Source: Desulfopila sp. IMCC35008
Lineage (GTDB): Bacteria; Desulfobacterota; Desulfobulbia; Desulfobulbales; Desulfocapsaceae
Direction of reading: 5' to 3'
DNA: 64,000 nt
Assembly (NCBI RefSeq): GCF_010646885.2
Contig: NZ_CP050700.1
Span: 248,001 to 312,000 of the forward strand
In this document: positions 1 through 10,117 of the stretch, in pieces
Position numbering within the stretch: the first letter of the stretch is position 1
Layout of the letters: every line of letters begins with the position of its first letter
The notes under the pieces: model-generated
The model's database searches: none
Seen by the model: only the letters and a program-made list of their open reading frames with translations
Told to the model about the DNA's origin: nothing
Position numbers and translations under genes: made by a program

Positions 1-2
1 GC

Positions 3-3000
3 CTGTTCTGTATCTGGTTGCTGGTAAGGAAGGTCCTGTTGCGACGGCGGGAGAAAAATTTTGTTAACGATGTTATCGCCCAGGATAGGGCTGTTCAGGG
101 TTCCACCGGTGATTCCGTAGCCGCTCACGACCTGCAGAACCGTTGGAAGCAGGCCATTGACACTCTCCAGAAATCAAAACTCGGGAGATCGGGTAACCCA
201 CTCTATGCCCTGCCGTGGTACATGGTTATCGGCGAGAGTCATTCCGGTAAAACAACAGCTATAAGGAACGCCGGTCTGGCTGCCCCGTTTGCCGAAACCC
301 GAAGTGTCTCAGGCATTGGGGGGACCAGGAACTGTGATTGGTGGTTTTTTGAGCAGGCCGTTATCCTGGATACGGCAGGTAGGTATGCTATTCCCCTTGA
401 TGAGGGGCGTGACAGGCAGGAATGGCAGAAATTCCTGTCGCTGCTGGTGAAATATCGAAAACGGGAAGCCCTTAATGGACTGGTGGTAACTGTCGCCGCC
501 GATAAACTGCTCAGGTCCGACCCCCAGAGTATTGCCGATGATGGGCAGCAGATACGCCAGAGGGTAGATGAGTTAATGCGGGTACTCGGCATGAAGATCC
601 CCGTGTATGTACTGGTGACAAAATGCGACCTCATCCAGGGGATGACCAGCTTCTGTGAAAGGTTGCCTGAAAAGTCACTGCAGCAGGTTATGGGCTTTAT
701 GAACCGGGATCTTTCCGGTGATGTGACCGGGCTTCTCAGTCAACTCGGCAGTTCTCTCCAGAAAAAACTACGTGATCTTCGTCTCCTGCTGTTTTCAGCC
801 GAAGGCGTCGGACCTGCAGGTGGCGATCCCGGAGCCGAATTGCTGTTGTTCCCCAATGAATTCGGCGTAATAGATGGTAATCTTCACCAGTTTGTTGAAA
901 GTGCGTTTTCAGAAAATCCCTATCAGGAGACACCTCTCCTGCGTGGAATTTATTTCAGCAGCGGCAAGCAGGAAGGAAACCCGTATTCCAGCTTCCTGGG
1001 CGCTCTCGGACTGGTAAAGACTCAGGACGTACCGCCACCCGTTGAGCGGAGCTTTTTCATCTACGATCTCTTTGCCGATGTCATGGCAAGGGACAGGAAC
1101 CTTTATAGTCCAACGACCAAGGCCTTAAGCTGGCACAGGTTGACTCGAAACATCGGTCTTGTGGCGTGGGCGGCTATCGTCCTCTCGATTTGCGGGTTGC
1201 TCAGTTTTTCTTTTGTAAAGAACCTGACTACGCTCCGCACTGTAGCAGATGAGTTTGCCGATCCTGTGACGCTGCAGGGGGAAATCGTAACCGATACCGC
1301 CATTATGGAGCGGTTTCAGAATGGGGTTGCGATCATTGAAGATGTAAACAGCACGTGGTGGTTCCCACACCTCGGCCTTAATGAAAGTGAAGAGGTTGAA
1401 GCACGGATAAAAGAGAAATACTGCAGGCGTTACCGTAGCGAGTTTGCAATACCTTTTGATAAACAGCTTCAGCGGAATACCGTTTCGATTACACCGACAT
1501 CACCCGATGAACGGATCGGCGATCTGGTCGGGCATCTTACCTACAGGATCAACCTGCTTCAGAAACGTCTGGCGGGGGAGAGTCTGGATGATCTCGTGTC
1601 ACAGAACCAGCCTTCGTTTGCGTCCCTTATTTCTGCTGCAGATTCTGAGCTTGTGGCGCAACTGAGCAGCAGAGTTTCAACCCAGTACCTGCACTATCTC
1701 ACCTGGCAGGCCGATGAGGGGGAACTGGGAGCAGAGCTGCAGGAGCTGCAAAAGCTCCTGCACCATGTATTGAGTCAGCCGGACAGCAGTTTGAACTGGC
1801 TGGTCAGCTGGGCCAATGAAAACAGTGGCAGCGACCAGCTCACGTTAGCTCACTTTTGGGGGCCCTCCCTTACACGCAAGGGGGATATTGCTGTTCTTCC
1901 TGCCTTTACCCGTGATGGTAAGGGGATAATTGATCATTTTATAAAGGCAATCGAGAAGGCATTACCGGACAAGCTTCTGTTGACAGCCAATAAGGCCAGG
2001 TTTGCAAGCTGGTATAACCGGGCGTATAAACAGATTTGGTATGATTTTGCCCGAAAATTCCCTCAGGCCGAGCAGGATTTGGAGGACAAGCTGGCCTGGC
2101 AGCAGGCCGCCTCTGCCATGGCGCTTGATACCGGTCCTTATTTCAACCTTCTTTCCCGTATGGAGAAGGAGCTTAAAATTCTTGATGAAAAAGATGAAGA
2201 GTGGATTCATCTGCTTCATCTGATTGGCCTCAGCCGTCTTGAAGCAGAGGGAGAGAAGGCGATCAGGGAAAATAAATCAGTCATAGCCAAGGTCGCCAAA
2301 AAGGGCAAGAAGGCTTTAAGCAAGATCGAGAAGGGAATCGGTACCGAGACCACCGGGAAATTGCTGGAAACTGGTCTCGCGAGCGGTGTTTTCTTTAATA
2401 ACTATAGGGATGCCCTCTCCGAACTGGTTCTTGCTACCTCGTCAAGGGACGTATCGTTCTCCCTGGCATCGGAGGTTTTTACCAGCGATCCTGCGGTTTC
2501 CGATACGCCGATGTACAAGGCGCAGCGAAGCCTGATTAAACTGCGGAACGAACTCAGTGAACCGGCTGCCGCAAAAGAGACCATGGTCATCTGGCGGCTG
2601 GTGGCCGGGCCGCTGACGTTCCTGCGTGATTATTCCTATCTGGAAGCGTCCTGTAAACTTAATACCTTGTGGGAGGAAGAGGTGCTCGTTGAGGTGCAGG
2701 ATGTGAAAGACAAAACCAAGCTCAACGACCAGTTTTTTGAAAAGAACGGCCTGGCCATCGAGTTTGTGAATACCAGTGCCAAACCGTTTTTAAGAAGGAA
2801 TCTTGAGCAGGGGTTTTATCCAAACAAGGCCCTTGGCAGGATGGTCCCTTTCAGGCAGGAGTTCCTTACATTTATGACGGATGGGATCCGGTTGGCGAAA
2901 TATAAACCGGATTTACGTATCAGTGAGGAAATGCCGCTGGCCATGAAAAAGAAAAACGAGCGGGCATCTGCCATTCCTCCCGAACCTGTCCTGAAGAGCA

Positions 3001-3629
3001 GTTACGCTGTGGTAGTGCAGGCAAGTCCTACTGGTGTCAACAAAGGGGCTAAGATGATTCCGCATGCTGTTTCGCTTGAGATGGTATGCGGCGCGGAGGT
3101 GACTCGGCTGATGAACCTCCAGTATCCGGTGAGACAGAAGTTTGTCTGGAAACCAGAAGAATGCCGGGAGCTTTCACTGAAGATAGAGCTTGGCAGCCTG
3201 ATGCTGGAAAAGAGGTGGGAGGATAATCATTCATTTGCCAGGTTTCTCCAGGATTACCGAAATGGTTCCGTGACCTATACACCGCTTGATTTTCCGGATA
3301 AGCAAAAATACCTCAAACGACTCAATGTCCGGACAATTACGGTGAAATTCAGGGCTACGAAGGGCGGCAGGCCCTTGTTGGCCTTTATGGAACAGCTGGA
3401 GGCGAGGAAAAAGGCCCTGGGGCTGGATGAGGAGGGCAGGCAGAAGGAACCCAATGTGGCTGAGATCCTGATGTCGCTTGAGGATAAGCGGAAGGCAGAG
3501 GAGTTGGAAAATGAGGCGATGAAAAAGGCGTGGAAGGCAAAGCAACTTGCCAGGGCTGCTGAGATTAAAAGACAGTGGGAGGCCCGTCTCCCAAATGTCC
3601 CCCGGGACATCACCGTTTGCTGGGATTGA
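3..3629 (+). CDS. tssM: T6SS membrane-complex protein TssM (IcmF family), 5' end outside window
   Basis: TssM spans the inner membrane and, with TssJ and TssL, forms the envelope channel on which the T6SS tail docks. The reading frame is open to the left edge, so the true start and first membrane segment(s) lie outside; the first visible residues are hydrophobic. A P-loop (GESHSGKT, about residue 72 of the visible part) and a further membrane segment near residues 378-398 (GLVAWAAIVLSICGLLSFSF) fit the family layout of cytoplasmic NTPase-like domain, membrane segment and long periplasmic region. The roughly 1200 residues seen match the usual size. The stop is 2 nt before tssA, indicating one transcription unit. 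Family assignment is firm. Confidence 0.95.
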   Translation: MFCIWLLVRKVLLRRREKNFVNDVIAQDRAVQGSTGDSVAAHDLQNRWKQAIDTLQKSKLGRSGNPLYALPWYMVIGESHSGKTTAIRNAGLAAPFAETRSVSGIGGTRNCDWWFFEQAVILDTAGRYAIPLDEGRDRQEWQKFLSLLVKYRKREALNGLVVTVAADKLLRSDPQSIADDGQQIRQRVDELMRVLGMKIPVYVLVTKCDLIQGMTSFCERLPEKSLQQVMGFMNRDLSGDVTGLLSQLGSSLQKKLRDLRLLLFSAEGVGPAGGDPGAELLLFPNEFGVIDGNLHQFVESAFSENPYQETPLLRGIYFSSGKQEGNPYSSFLGALGLVKTQDVPPPVERSFFIYDLFADVMARDRNLYSPTTKALSWHRLTRNIGLVAWAAIVLSICGLLSFSFVKNLTTLRTVADEFADPVTLQGEIVTDTAIMERFQNGVAIIEDVNSTWWFPHLGLNESEEVEARIKEKYCRRYRSEFAIPFDKQLQRNTVSITPTSPDERIGDLVGHLTYRINLLQKRLAGESLDDLVSQNQPSFASLISAADSELVAQLSSRVSTQYLHYLTWQADEGELGAELQELQKLLHHVLSQPDSSLNWLVSWANENSGSDQLTLAHFWGPSLTRKGDIAVLPAFTRDGKGIIDHFIKAIEKALPDKLLLTANKARFASWYNRAYKQIWYDFARKFPQAEQDLEDKLAWQQAASAMALDTGPYFNLLSRMEKELKILDEKDEEWIHLLHLIGLSRLEAEGEKAIRENKSVIAKVAKKGKKALSKIEKGIGTETTGKLLETGLASGVFFNNYRDALSELVLATSSRDVSFSLASEVFTSDPAVSDTPMYKAQRSLIKLRNELSEPAAAKETMVIWRLVAGPLTFLRDYSYLEASCKLNTLWEEEVLVEVQDVKDKTKLNDQFFEKNGLAIEFVNTSAKPFLRRNLEQGFYPNKALGRMVPFRQEFLTFMTDGIRLAKYKPDLRISEEMPLAMKKKNERASAIPPEPVLKSSYAVVVQASPTGVNKGAKMIPHAVSLEMVCGAEVTRLMNLQYPVRQKFVWKPEECRELSLKIELGSLMLEKRWEDNHSFARFLQDYRNGSVTYTPLDFPDKQKYLKRLNVRTITVKFRATKGGRPLLAFMEQLEARKKALGLDEEGRQKEPNVAEILMSLEDKRKAEELENEAMKKAWKAKQLARAAEIKRQWEARLPNVPRDITVCWD

Positions 3630-3631
3630 TA

Positions 3632-5281
3632 ATGGATACGCAATATCCTGAATTGCAACCAATCAACGAAGATAAACCGGCAGGGATTGATGTGCGGTAT
3701 GAGCCGGAGTTTGAGCAATTGCAGGCCGAGATCGATAAGATGTCGCTCCCGTCGGCGACAACGGGGGTGGACTGGCATCTGGTAAGACAGCTTTCCTCAG
3801 ATATCCTGAGTACCAGGAGTAAAGACCTGCTGGTCGCGGCCTATTTTACCATTGCCGGTATCCATGTGAACAGGATTAAAGGGTTTGCCGACGGTTTACA
3901 GGTTTTCGACGGTTTGCTCGCAGAGTACTGGGATACTCTCTATCCGGCAAAAAAGAGGATGCGGGGCAGGGTGGCGGCAGTGGTGTGGCTGCTTGAAAAA
4001 AGTGAAGCTGCTTTTGAGGCCTTTGAGCCGGAACCTTGTGAGCCCGATTTTCTCTTGTCCCTGCGTGAGTCGGTCAGCAGTATCGACGGCAGGTTACAGG
4101 AGTATCTCGACGAGGCACCGCTTTTAAGGCCTTTGGAACGTGTCGTCGAGAACCTGCCGGTAAAGGAAATTTTTGAAAAGGAGATGCCGGTAGGGCAAGA
4201 GCAGCAAACAGATGAGCCCGCTCTGGAAAATAAGGCGGCTTTGCAGGTGCAAAAAAACGAGAATCCCCCACCTGCGGTCCCCGAAGTTGCAGAAGAACCG
4301 GAAAAAAAGGCTGAACAAACGGTTCGTGTTGCCCCGGCTGCTGCTGTAGAGACAACAGACAGGATGTCGGCTGCTGAGGTGGAGAAACTGTTGCGGGGAG
4401 CATTTCAGACAGTGCGGCAGGCGGCAGATTTTTATTTTGATAAAGATCCTGCCAACCCGAGAGGGTACCGATGCCGGAGGGTGGCAGGCTGGTCTATGAT
4501 TCAGGTGTTGCCCCCTGCAGAGGAATATCGGACTCAGATACCGCCACCGGGAGAGTTTGAGCAGGTGAAACTGTACCTCTATGAGCTCAGGAGCCTGGAA
4601 AAGTGGACAGAACTTCTTCGGGAAGCGGAACAAAAATTCAAGGGCGCATTGCTCTGGCTCGACCTGAACAGGTTTGCCGCTGAAAGCCTGGCTGGATTAG
4701 GGCTGCAGTTCGGAGAGGCACATGATGCAGTCTGCCAGGAAACAGCAAGTCTACTGAACCGCCTGCCGGGGCTTGCTAAGTTGACGTTTGCTGATGGTTC
4801 ACCCATGGCCGATGCGGATACAAAACAGTGGCTGGAGGGGTTGAGTGGGGCACAGAGTACAACCATGGCAATGCCGGCAATGCAGACGATGACTCATGGT
4901 GGTGCCATGATGGCAGAACTCTTTGAAAAGTCCCAGAACCTGGCTGCAGCAAAAAAGCTTCCGGAGGCTATTGCACTTTTAACAAAAGAATTGCAAAGCA
5001 ACAGTGGAGGTCGTGACCGGCTGCTCTGGAGGATCGGTCTTGCTCGTTTGCTGATGAACAACAGGCAAATGAGGTATGCCCTGCCGCATCTGGAACAGAT
5101 AATGGATGAAGTAAGGGAGTTTCGACTTGAAGAGTGGGACCCGGCTCTCGCCATCCAGGCATTAAGGGTGGTCTGGGCTGGATTTAAAAATGAGAAGTCG
5201 GCGCGGGAGAGGGCGGATGGTGTCCTGGCCCGGATTGCCCGGATTGATCCGGTTGAAGCGATGAATCTTGAAAGAAAATGA
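3632..5281 (+). CDS. tssA: T6SS protein TssA (ImpA N-terminal and VasJ-type C-terminal domains)
   Basis: TssA caps or primes the growing T6SS sheath-tube. The 549-residue protein has an ImpA-type N-terminal domain (about residues 15-130), a charged Glu/Pro/Ala linker (about 180-240) and a C-terminal helical half resembling the VasJ group (LAAAKKLPEAIALL onward). I chose the ATG at 3632, 2 nt after the tssM stop; a longer in-frame start at 3575 would lie inside tssM and add a non-conserved tail. Position between tssM and tssB supports the call. Confidence 0.92.
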   Translation: MDTQYPELQPINEDKPAGIDVRYEPEFEQLQAEIDKMSLPSATTGVDWHLVRQLSSDILSTRSKDLLVAAYFTIAGIHVNRIKGFADGLQVFDGLLAEYWDTLYPAKKRMRGRVAAVVWLLEKSEAAFEAFEPEPCEPDFLLSLRESVSSIDGRLQEYLDEAPLLRPLERVVENLPVKEIFEKEMPVGQEQQTDEPALENKAALQVQKNENPPPAVPEVAEEPEKKAEQTVRVAPAAAVETTDRMSAAEVEKLLRGAFQTVRQAADFYFDKDPANPRGYRCRRVAGWSMIQVLPPAEEYRTQIPPPGEFEQVKLYLYELRSLEKWTELLREAEQKFKGALLWLDLNRFAAESLAGLGLQFGEAHDAVCQETASLLNRLPGLAKLTFADGSPMADADTKQWLEGLSGAQSTTMAMPAMQTMTHGGAMMAELFEKSQNLAAAKKLPEAIALLTKELQSNSGGRDRLLWRIGLARLLMNNRQMRYALPHLEQIMDEVREFRLEEWDPALAIQALRVVWAGFKNEKSARERADGVLARIARIDPVEAMNLERK

Positions 5282-5333
5282 AACAGGTCTATAGAGCCTG
5301 CGGGAAAGGCAGATCAACATAAAGGAGGGAGGT

Positions 5334-5828
5334 ATGGCAAAAGAAATAACCGTAGCACCACGGGAAAGGGTCAACATAGTCTATCGTCCGGCTACCGGCG
5401 ATGCCCAGGAAGAAATTGAGCTTCCGCTGAAACTCCTGGTGATTGGTGATTTTACCGGTAAGAAGGATGACCGGATGCTCGAAGACAGGGAGCCGATCAA
5501 CATCGATAAGGACAATTTCAGCGATGTGATGGAGGGCCAGGGACTCGATGTTACCGTGACGGTACCAAATAAATTGTCCGAGGATCCCGAAGACGAGATG
5601 GGGGTGAACCTCAAGTTCCAATCCCTCAAGGATTTCGGGCCGGAGTCTCTTGCCGAGCAGACGCCAGAGCTGAAAAAACTCCTTGAACTGCGTAAGGCAC
5701 TTGGCTCCTTGAAAGGGCCGCTATCCAATATCCCTGAGTTCAGGAAGAAAATTCAGGAACTGGTCAAGGATGATGAGGCTCGGGAGAAGTTGCTCAAAGA
5801 AATCGGTGTGGGCGAGAAAAAAGGTTAG
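5334..5828 (+). CDS. tssB: T6SS contractile sheath small subunit TssB (VipA/ImpB)
   Basis: This 164-residue protein pairs with TssC to build the contractile sheath in the cytoplasm. The body is the typical ImpB sequence (LPLKLLVIGDFTG; RKALGSLKGPLSN) and length is usual for the family. A strong ribosome binding site (AAAGGAGGGAGG) sits just before the ATG, fitting a protein needed in many copies. It is followed after 15 nt by tssC, as in nearly all T6SS loci. Confidence 0.96.
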   Translation: MAKEITVAPRERVNIVYRPATGDAQEEIELPLKLLVIGDFTGKKDDRMLEDREPINIDKDNFSDVMEGQGLDVTVTVPNKLSEDPEDEMGVNLKFQSLKDFGPESLAEQTPELKKLLELRKALGSLKGPLSNIPEFRKKIQELVKDDEAREKLLKEIGVGEKKG

Positions 5829-5843
5829 GAAAGGGGTATTTTT

Positions 5844-7328
5844 ATGGCTGAAGAACAAAAAGCAACAGTTGAGGCGACAACTGAGAAAACCGAGGAGCTG
5901 TCCATACTCGATGAGGTGGTGAATGCCACTAAACTCAAACCGGCTGACGAAGCGTACGACCTGACCAAGAGAGGTCTGGAAGCTTTGATAGCACAGTTGA
6001 TCGAGCCGGGTAGGGAGATGCCCAAAATCTCCAAGGTCGTGGTCGATGAGATGATTGCTGAAATCGACAAAAAGTTGAGTCTGCAACTAGACGCAATCCT
6101 GCATCATCCCGAGGTCCAGAAACTTGAATCTGCCTGGCGCTCAATGAAATACCTGGTGGATAACACCGATTTTCGTGAGAACATCAAACTGGAGATTCTC
6201 AACGTCAGCAAGGAAGACCTGCTTGAAGATTTTGAGGATGCGCCGGAAATTGTCAAGTCCGGTTTGTACAAAACGGCCTATACGGCTGAGTACGGACAAT
6301 TCGGCGGCCAGCCCTATGCGGCTATTGTTGGTAATTATAATTTCGGACCAGGACCACAGGATATCAAACTTCTCCAGGACCTGGCAAGTGTGGGTGCAAT
6401 GTCTCATGCGCCGTTTCTAGCCGCAGCCGGGGAGGAAATGTTCGGGGTGGAGGATTTCAGCGAGGTGCCGAACCTGAAAGACCTGAAATCTATTTTTGAG
6501 GGGCCGCAGTACACCAAGTGGCAGTCGTTTCGTGAGAGTGAGGACGCACGTTATGTCGGCCTGACTGCACCTCGTTTCCTGCTGCGGCTTCCTTACGGCC
6601 CGGACACCCAGCCGGTGAAATCGTTTAATTACGAAGAGAACGTCTCGGCAGATCACAACGATTATCTCTGGGGTAATTCAGCCTTCCCGTTTGCAGCCCG
6701 CTTGACCGACAGTTTTGCCAAGTACCGGTGGTGCGCCAATATCATCGGTCCACAGGGTGGTGGCACTGTGGAAGACCTGCCCCTGCATCAATACGAGGCG
6801 ATGGGGGCCATTCAGACCAAGATTCCTACTGAGGTCCTCATTTCAGAAAGAAGGGAATATGAGCTGGCCGAAGAGGGCTTTATCGGTCTGACTATGAGAA
6901 AGGGCAGCGACAACGCCGCATTCTTCTCTGCCAATTCCGTGCAGAAACCAAAATTTTTCGGGATCAGCAAGGAAGGCAAGGAGGCGGAGCTCAACTATAA
7001 ACTCGGGCTGCAGTTGCCGTATATGTTTGTTGTGAACAGGTTGGCCCATTACCTGAAAGTAATCCAGCGGGAGAATATCGGAACCTGGAAAGAGCGGGCA
7101 GATCTCGAGAGGGAGTTGAATACCTGGATAACCCAGTATGTCGTCAATATGGATAATCCTGCACCGGAGGTCCGGAGCAGGCGGCCGCTCAGAGCGGCTG
7201 AGGTAACAGTGGAAGATGTGGAAGGTGAACCTGGCTGGTACCGGGTCGGTTTAAAAGTGCGTCCGCACTTTAAGTATATGGGAGCGTTTTTTACCCTGTC
7301 CCTGGTGGGTAAGCTGGATAAGGAATAA
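5844..7328 (+). CDS. tssC: T6SS contractile sheath large subunit TssC (VipB/ImpC)
   Basis: TssC is the larger sheath subunit and carries the surface recognised by ClpV through TssB. The 494 residues match the family length. Recognisable stretches are the N-terminal helices (LDAILHHPEVQKLESAWR), LVGNYNFGPGPQD-like text near 160 (seen as IVGNYNFGPGPQD), and the conserved C-terminal region ending VRPHFKYMGAFFTLSLVGKL. SD-like AGGAAAGGGG precedes the ATG. A 127-nt gap then separates it from hcp. Confidence 0.97.
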   Translation: MAEEQKATVEATTEKTEELSILDEVVNATKLKPADEAYDLTKRGLEALIAQLIEPGREMPKISKVVVDEMIAEIDKKLSLQLDAILHHPEVQKLESAWRSMKYLVDNTDFRENIKLEILNVSKEDLLEDFEDAPEIVKSGLYKTAYTAEYGQFGGQPYAAIVGNYNFGPGPQDIKLLQDLASVGAMSHAPFLAAAGEEMFGVEDFSEVPNLKDLKSIFEGPQYTKWQSFRESEDARYVGLTAPRFLLRLPYGPDTQPVKSFNYEENVSADHNDYLWGNSAFPFAARLTDSFAKYRWCANIIGPQGGGTVEDLPLHQYEAMGAIQTKIPTEVLISERREYELAEEGFIGLTMRKGSDNAAFFSANSVQKPKFFGISKEGKEAELNYKLGLQLPYMFVVNRLAHYLKVIQRENIGTWKERADLERELNTWITQYVVNMDNPAPEVRSRRPLRAAEVTVEDVEGEPGWYRVGLKVRPHFKYMGAFFTLSLVGKLDKE

Positions 7329-7455
7329 GTGCTGGTTCCCTTTAGTAAAATAGTTACTTCGCTCAACCTGTCGGTGCATCCACCTTTTTCAAGATGCCCT
7401 GATGTAACAGAAGATCACGAAGAGTCTTTATTTACCTATTCTGGAGGATAGAGCT

Positions 7456-7947
7456 ATGGCAATGACAGTGCATTTAGCGTTGAAAGCAAATGGGGCAGAT
7501 GTTCAGGGGGATTCCACCATAACATCCATGGAAAGGGAAAATACAATCGAGTGCCTGGCTTTTTCCGACTCGGTGAGAACGGCCCGTGAGGCTTCATCGG
7601 GAATGGCTTCCGGGGAGCGAACCTATGAGCCGATAACGATCTCCAAGCGCATCGATAAGAGTTCCCCCCTGCTGGCCAAGGCACTGTGTAATAATGAAGT
7701 TGTAGAGGGGGAATTTAAGTTTTATCGTCCGAATCCTGAGGGTGACGGTACCACGCAACACTTTTTTACAATTGAGATCCAGGAAGGACGGATTTCAGCC
7801 ATCAGGCGAACAAGTCCCGATGTGATTGACCCTGCCGAAGCGACGGCACCAGCCACCGAGGAGGTCAGCTTTGTCTTTGGTTATGTCCGCTGGACCTATG
7901 AGCCAGATGGGGTTGAGCATATCGACCATTGGAGCCAGAGAACCTGA
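7456..7947 (+). CDS. hcp: T6SS inner-tube protein Hcp (TssD)
   Basis: Hcp hexamers stack into the tube that is expelled by sheath contraction and can carry small effectors in their lumen. The 163-residue sequence has the Hcp1-family layout: an N-terminal MAMTVHLALK strand, the central YEPITISKRIDKSSPLLAKAL segment and a C-terminal region with VSFVFGYVRWTYEPDGVEH. SD GGAGG lies about 10 nt ahead of the ATG. The 127-nt leader before it is the largest gap in the core cluster and could hold its own promoter, but no clear promoter could be read. Confidence 0.95.
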   Translation: MAMTVHLALKANGADVQGDSTITSMERENTIECLAFSDSVRTAREASSGMASGERTYEPITISKRIDKSSPLLAKALCNNEVVEGEFKFYRPNPEGDGTTQHFFTIEIQEGRISAIRRTSPDVIDPAEATAPATEEVSFVFGYVRWTYEPDGVEHIDHWSQRT

Positions 7948-7966
7948 TTTCTGATAACGGTGATCA

Positions 7967-8377
7967 ATGTACGAGGAAAGGCTGCTGAAGAGAATCCTCT
8001 CATGGGAGCGTGAACCGCAGCGCAGAACCCGGGAGGATTCGGGCAGGGTTATGGATTCTGTCCGCGAACATCTTCAAAAAATACTGAACACCAAACAGGG
8101 GAATGTACCTATCGGGGAAGATTACGGATTGCCGGACTTTTTTGAGTTGTTCCGTGATTATCCCGACTCCTTGAGAGATTACGAACGTTCTATCCGGCAG
8201 ACTATCCAGACATATGAACCGAGGTTGAAATCGGTCAGGGTGAAGCTTGTCCCCAATGAGGAAGATCCTATGACTTTGCGATTTCAGGTTTCCGCCCGCC
8301 TGGTAACGCGGGAACAGAGACTGCCGGTGGTGCTCGAAAGCACCGTGGACCAGGACGGCAAGGTACTTATTTCATGA
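7967..8377 (+). CDS. tssE: T6SS baseplate protein TssE (gp25-like)
   Basis: TssE is the gp25-like baseplate component that nucleates the sheath. The 136-residue protein contains the gp25/GPW pattern (NTKQGNVPIGEDYGLPDFFEL, then a region around IRQTIQTYEPRLKSVRV), with the EPRL element conserved in the family. Length is as expected. It starts 20 nt after hcp and ends 6 nt before tssF, so translation is probably coupled. Confidence 0.95.
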   Translation: MYEERLLKRILSWEREPQRRTREDSGRVMDSVREHLQKILNTKQGNVPIGEDYGLPDFFELFRDYPDSLRDYERSIRQTIQTYEPRLKSVRVKLVPNEEDPMTLRFQVSARLVTREQRLPVVLESTVDQDGKVLIS

Positions 8378-8383
8378 CAAATA

Positions 8384-10117
8384 ATGTTCAATAAATACTT
8401 CCAGCAGGAGCTGTCTTATTTAAAGGAGCTGGGGGCGGAGTACGCAGAGGCGCACCCGGCCCTGGCGCCGATGTTGAGCGGGCCGTCTTCCGATCCTGAT
8501 GTGGAAAGGTTGCTGGAAGGGGTTGCTTTTCTTACCGGCCAGATTCGTGAGAAGCTCGATGATGAATTCCCTGAGATTATCCATGAGTTGATACAGCTTG
8601 TCTGGCCTCATTATCTGCGGCCTGTACCCTCCTGCTCAATTATAACCTTTAGGCCGAAACCTGCCTTGAAGCAATCGTTGCTGGTCAAGGCGGGTGTCCA
8701 GGTGGCCTCTTTGCCTGTCGAGGGGACTGTCTGTTTGTTTAAGACCTGTTTCGAAACGGAGATACACCCGCTTGAGCTGACAGGCGCGGAATATATCGAA
8801 CCGTCCGGGAAGCCTTCGGCAATCCGGACAACCTTTCAGTTAAAAGGAATGAACCTTGCCAACTGGCGACCCGGGAAGCTGCGTTTTCATCTTGCTGGGA
8901 ATTATGGTGAGGCGGCGGGAAACAACCTGCTCTTTCGGCGAGATGTCAAAAGCATAGTGATACGGACCGCTGACGGTCGTGTTCTCAAGGTTTTGGGGCC
9001 TGAGGCAATCAGGCCTGTGGGTTTTGCTGAAGGTGAGGGGGTTATTCCTTATCCGTCGCATTCTTTCCAGCCGTACAGGATTCTGCAGGAGTACTTTATT
9101 TTTCCCCAGAAATTCCTCTTTTTCGATCTGGAAGGACTGGGAGATATACACTATGCCGGAGATGCAAGCGCATTTGAGATCCTGTTTGAACTCAAGAAGC
9201 AACCTCAGGCACGACCAAGGATCAGGACGGAGAGTCTTCGGCTGTTTGCCACCCCTGTCATCAACCTGTTCCCGTTTGAGGCCGATCCGATACGGGCGGA
9301 TCATAAGCAAAGTGAATATCTCGTTCGACCCGCATCGTCCAATACGCGTCATTACCAGGTGTATAGTGTAGAGGATGTTGTAGGCCATGTCCAGGGGACG
9401 GCACAGGAGAGAAAATATAGCCATTTTAATTGCTTCAATCATGATGGCAAGAACAGTCTGGTGTACCAGTTGTCTTTAAAGAAATCGCCGGTGCGGCCGG
9501 GGGCAGACAGCTATCTGCAGGTCTCCTATCCCCGGGACGGGGGATTGCCGGTTACAGAAATACTGTCGCTCAAACTGGTCTGTACCAACGGTGATCTTCC
9601 GGAAAACCTGCGGGTAGGTGATATCTCCCAGGCGACCAGCAGTTCCCCGGAGTTTGCTGAGTTTAGCAATATCATGCAGCCGACTTTTGGGGTCTATCCA
9701 CCGTTCGGCAGGAATCTGCTGTGGCGGCTGTTAGCGCATCTAAACCTGAATTACGTGTCGCTGAGCAGTGCCGACAACTTAAAAGCGTTGCTGGATATTT
9801 ATCTCTTTCCGGAAACCAGGGACCGGACAGGATTGCTGGCGAACAAGAAACGAATAGATGGTATTGAGCAGGTGACAGCCAAGCCGGCCAACAGGTTGGT
9901 GTCTGCCCTGATCCTTCGCGGCCAGGATATTTCGGTGAAGGCAAGATCCGATCATTTTGCAGGGGAAGGCGATTTCTACCTGTTTGGCTGTGTGCTGGAT
10001 GAATTTTTCGGTCTGTATTCATCACTGAATGCGTACAGCAGGTTTACGCTTTACGATTCTTTTAGAGGAGAGACATATCAATGGCCGGCCAGGACGGGCG
10101 AACACCCGCTTATTTAA
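8384..10117 (+). CDS. tssF: T6SS baseplate protein TssF
   Basis: TssF forms the baseplate wedge with TssE, TssG and TssK. The 577 residues begin with the family signature (MFNKYFQQELSYLKELGAEY), followed by HPALAPML and PEIIHELIQLVWPHYLRPVPS, all typical. Length is close to the usual ~590. Its 3' end overlaps tssG by 37 nt in another frame, a common arrangement for this pair. Confidence 0.95.
   Translation: MFNKYFQQELSYLKELGAEYAEAHPALAPMLSGPSSDPDVERLLEGVAFLTGQIREKLDDEFPEIIHELIQLVWPHYLRPVPSCSIITFRPKPALKQSLLVKAGVQVASLPVEGTVCLFKTCFETEIHPLELTGAEYIEPSGKPSAIRTTFQLKGMNLANWRPGKLRFHLAGNYGEAAGNNLLFRRDVKSIVIRTADGRVLKVLGPEAIRPVGFAEGEGVIPYPSHSFQPYRILQEYFIFPQKFLFFDLEGLGDIHYAGDASAFEILFELKKQPQARPRIRTESLRLFATPVINLFPFEADPIRADHKQSEYLVRPASSNTRHYQVYSVEDVVGHVQGTAQERKYSHFNCFNHDGKNSLVYQLSLKKSPVRPGADSYLQVSYPRDGGLPVTEILSLKLVCTNGDLPENLRVGDISQATSSSPEFAEFSNIMQPTFGVYPPFGRNLLWRLLAHLNLNYVSLSSADNLKALLDIYLFPETRDRTGLLANKKRIDGIEQVTAKPANRLVSALILRGQDISVKARSDHFAGEGDFYLFGCVLDEFFGLYSSLNAYSRFTLYDSFRGETYQWPARTGEHPLI

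Noticed and set aside
7329..7455. Sigma-54 promoter in front of hcp
   Set aside because: No sequence with correctly spaced GG and GC elements was found in the 127-nt gap.
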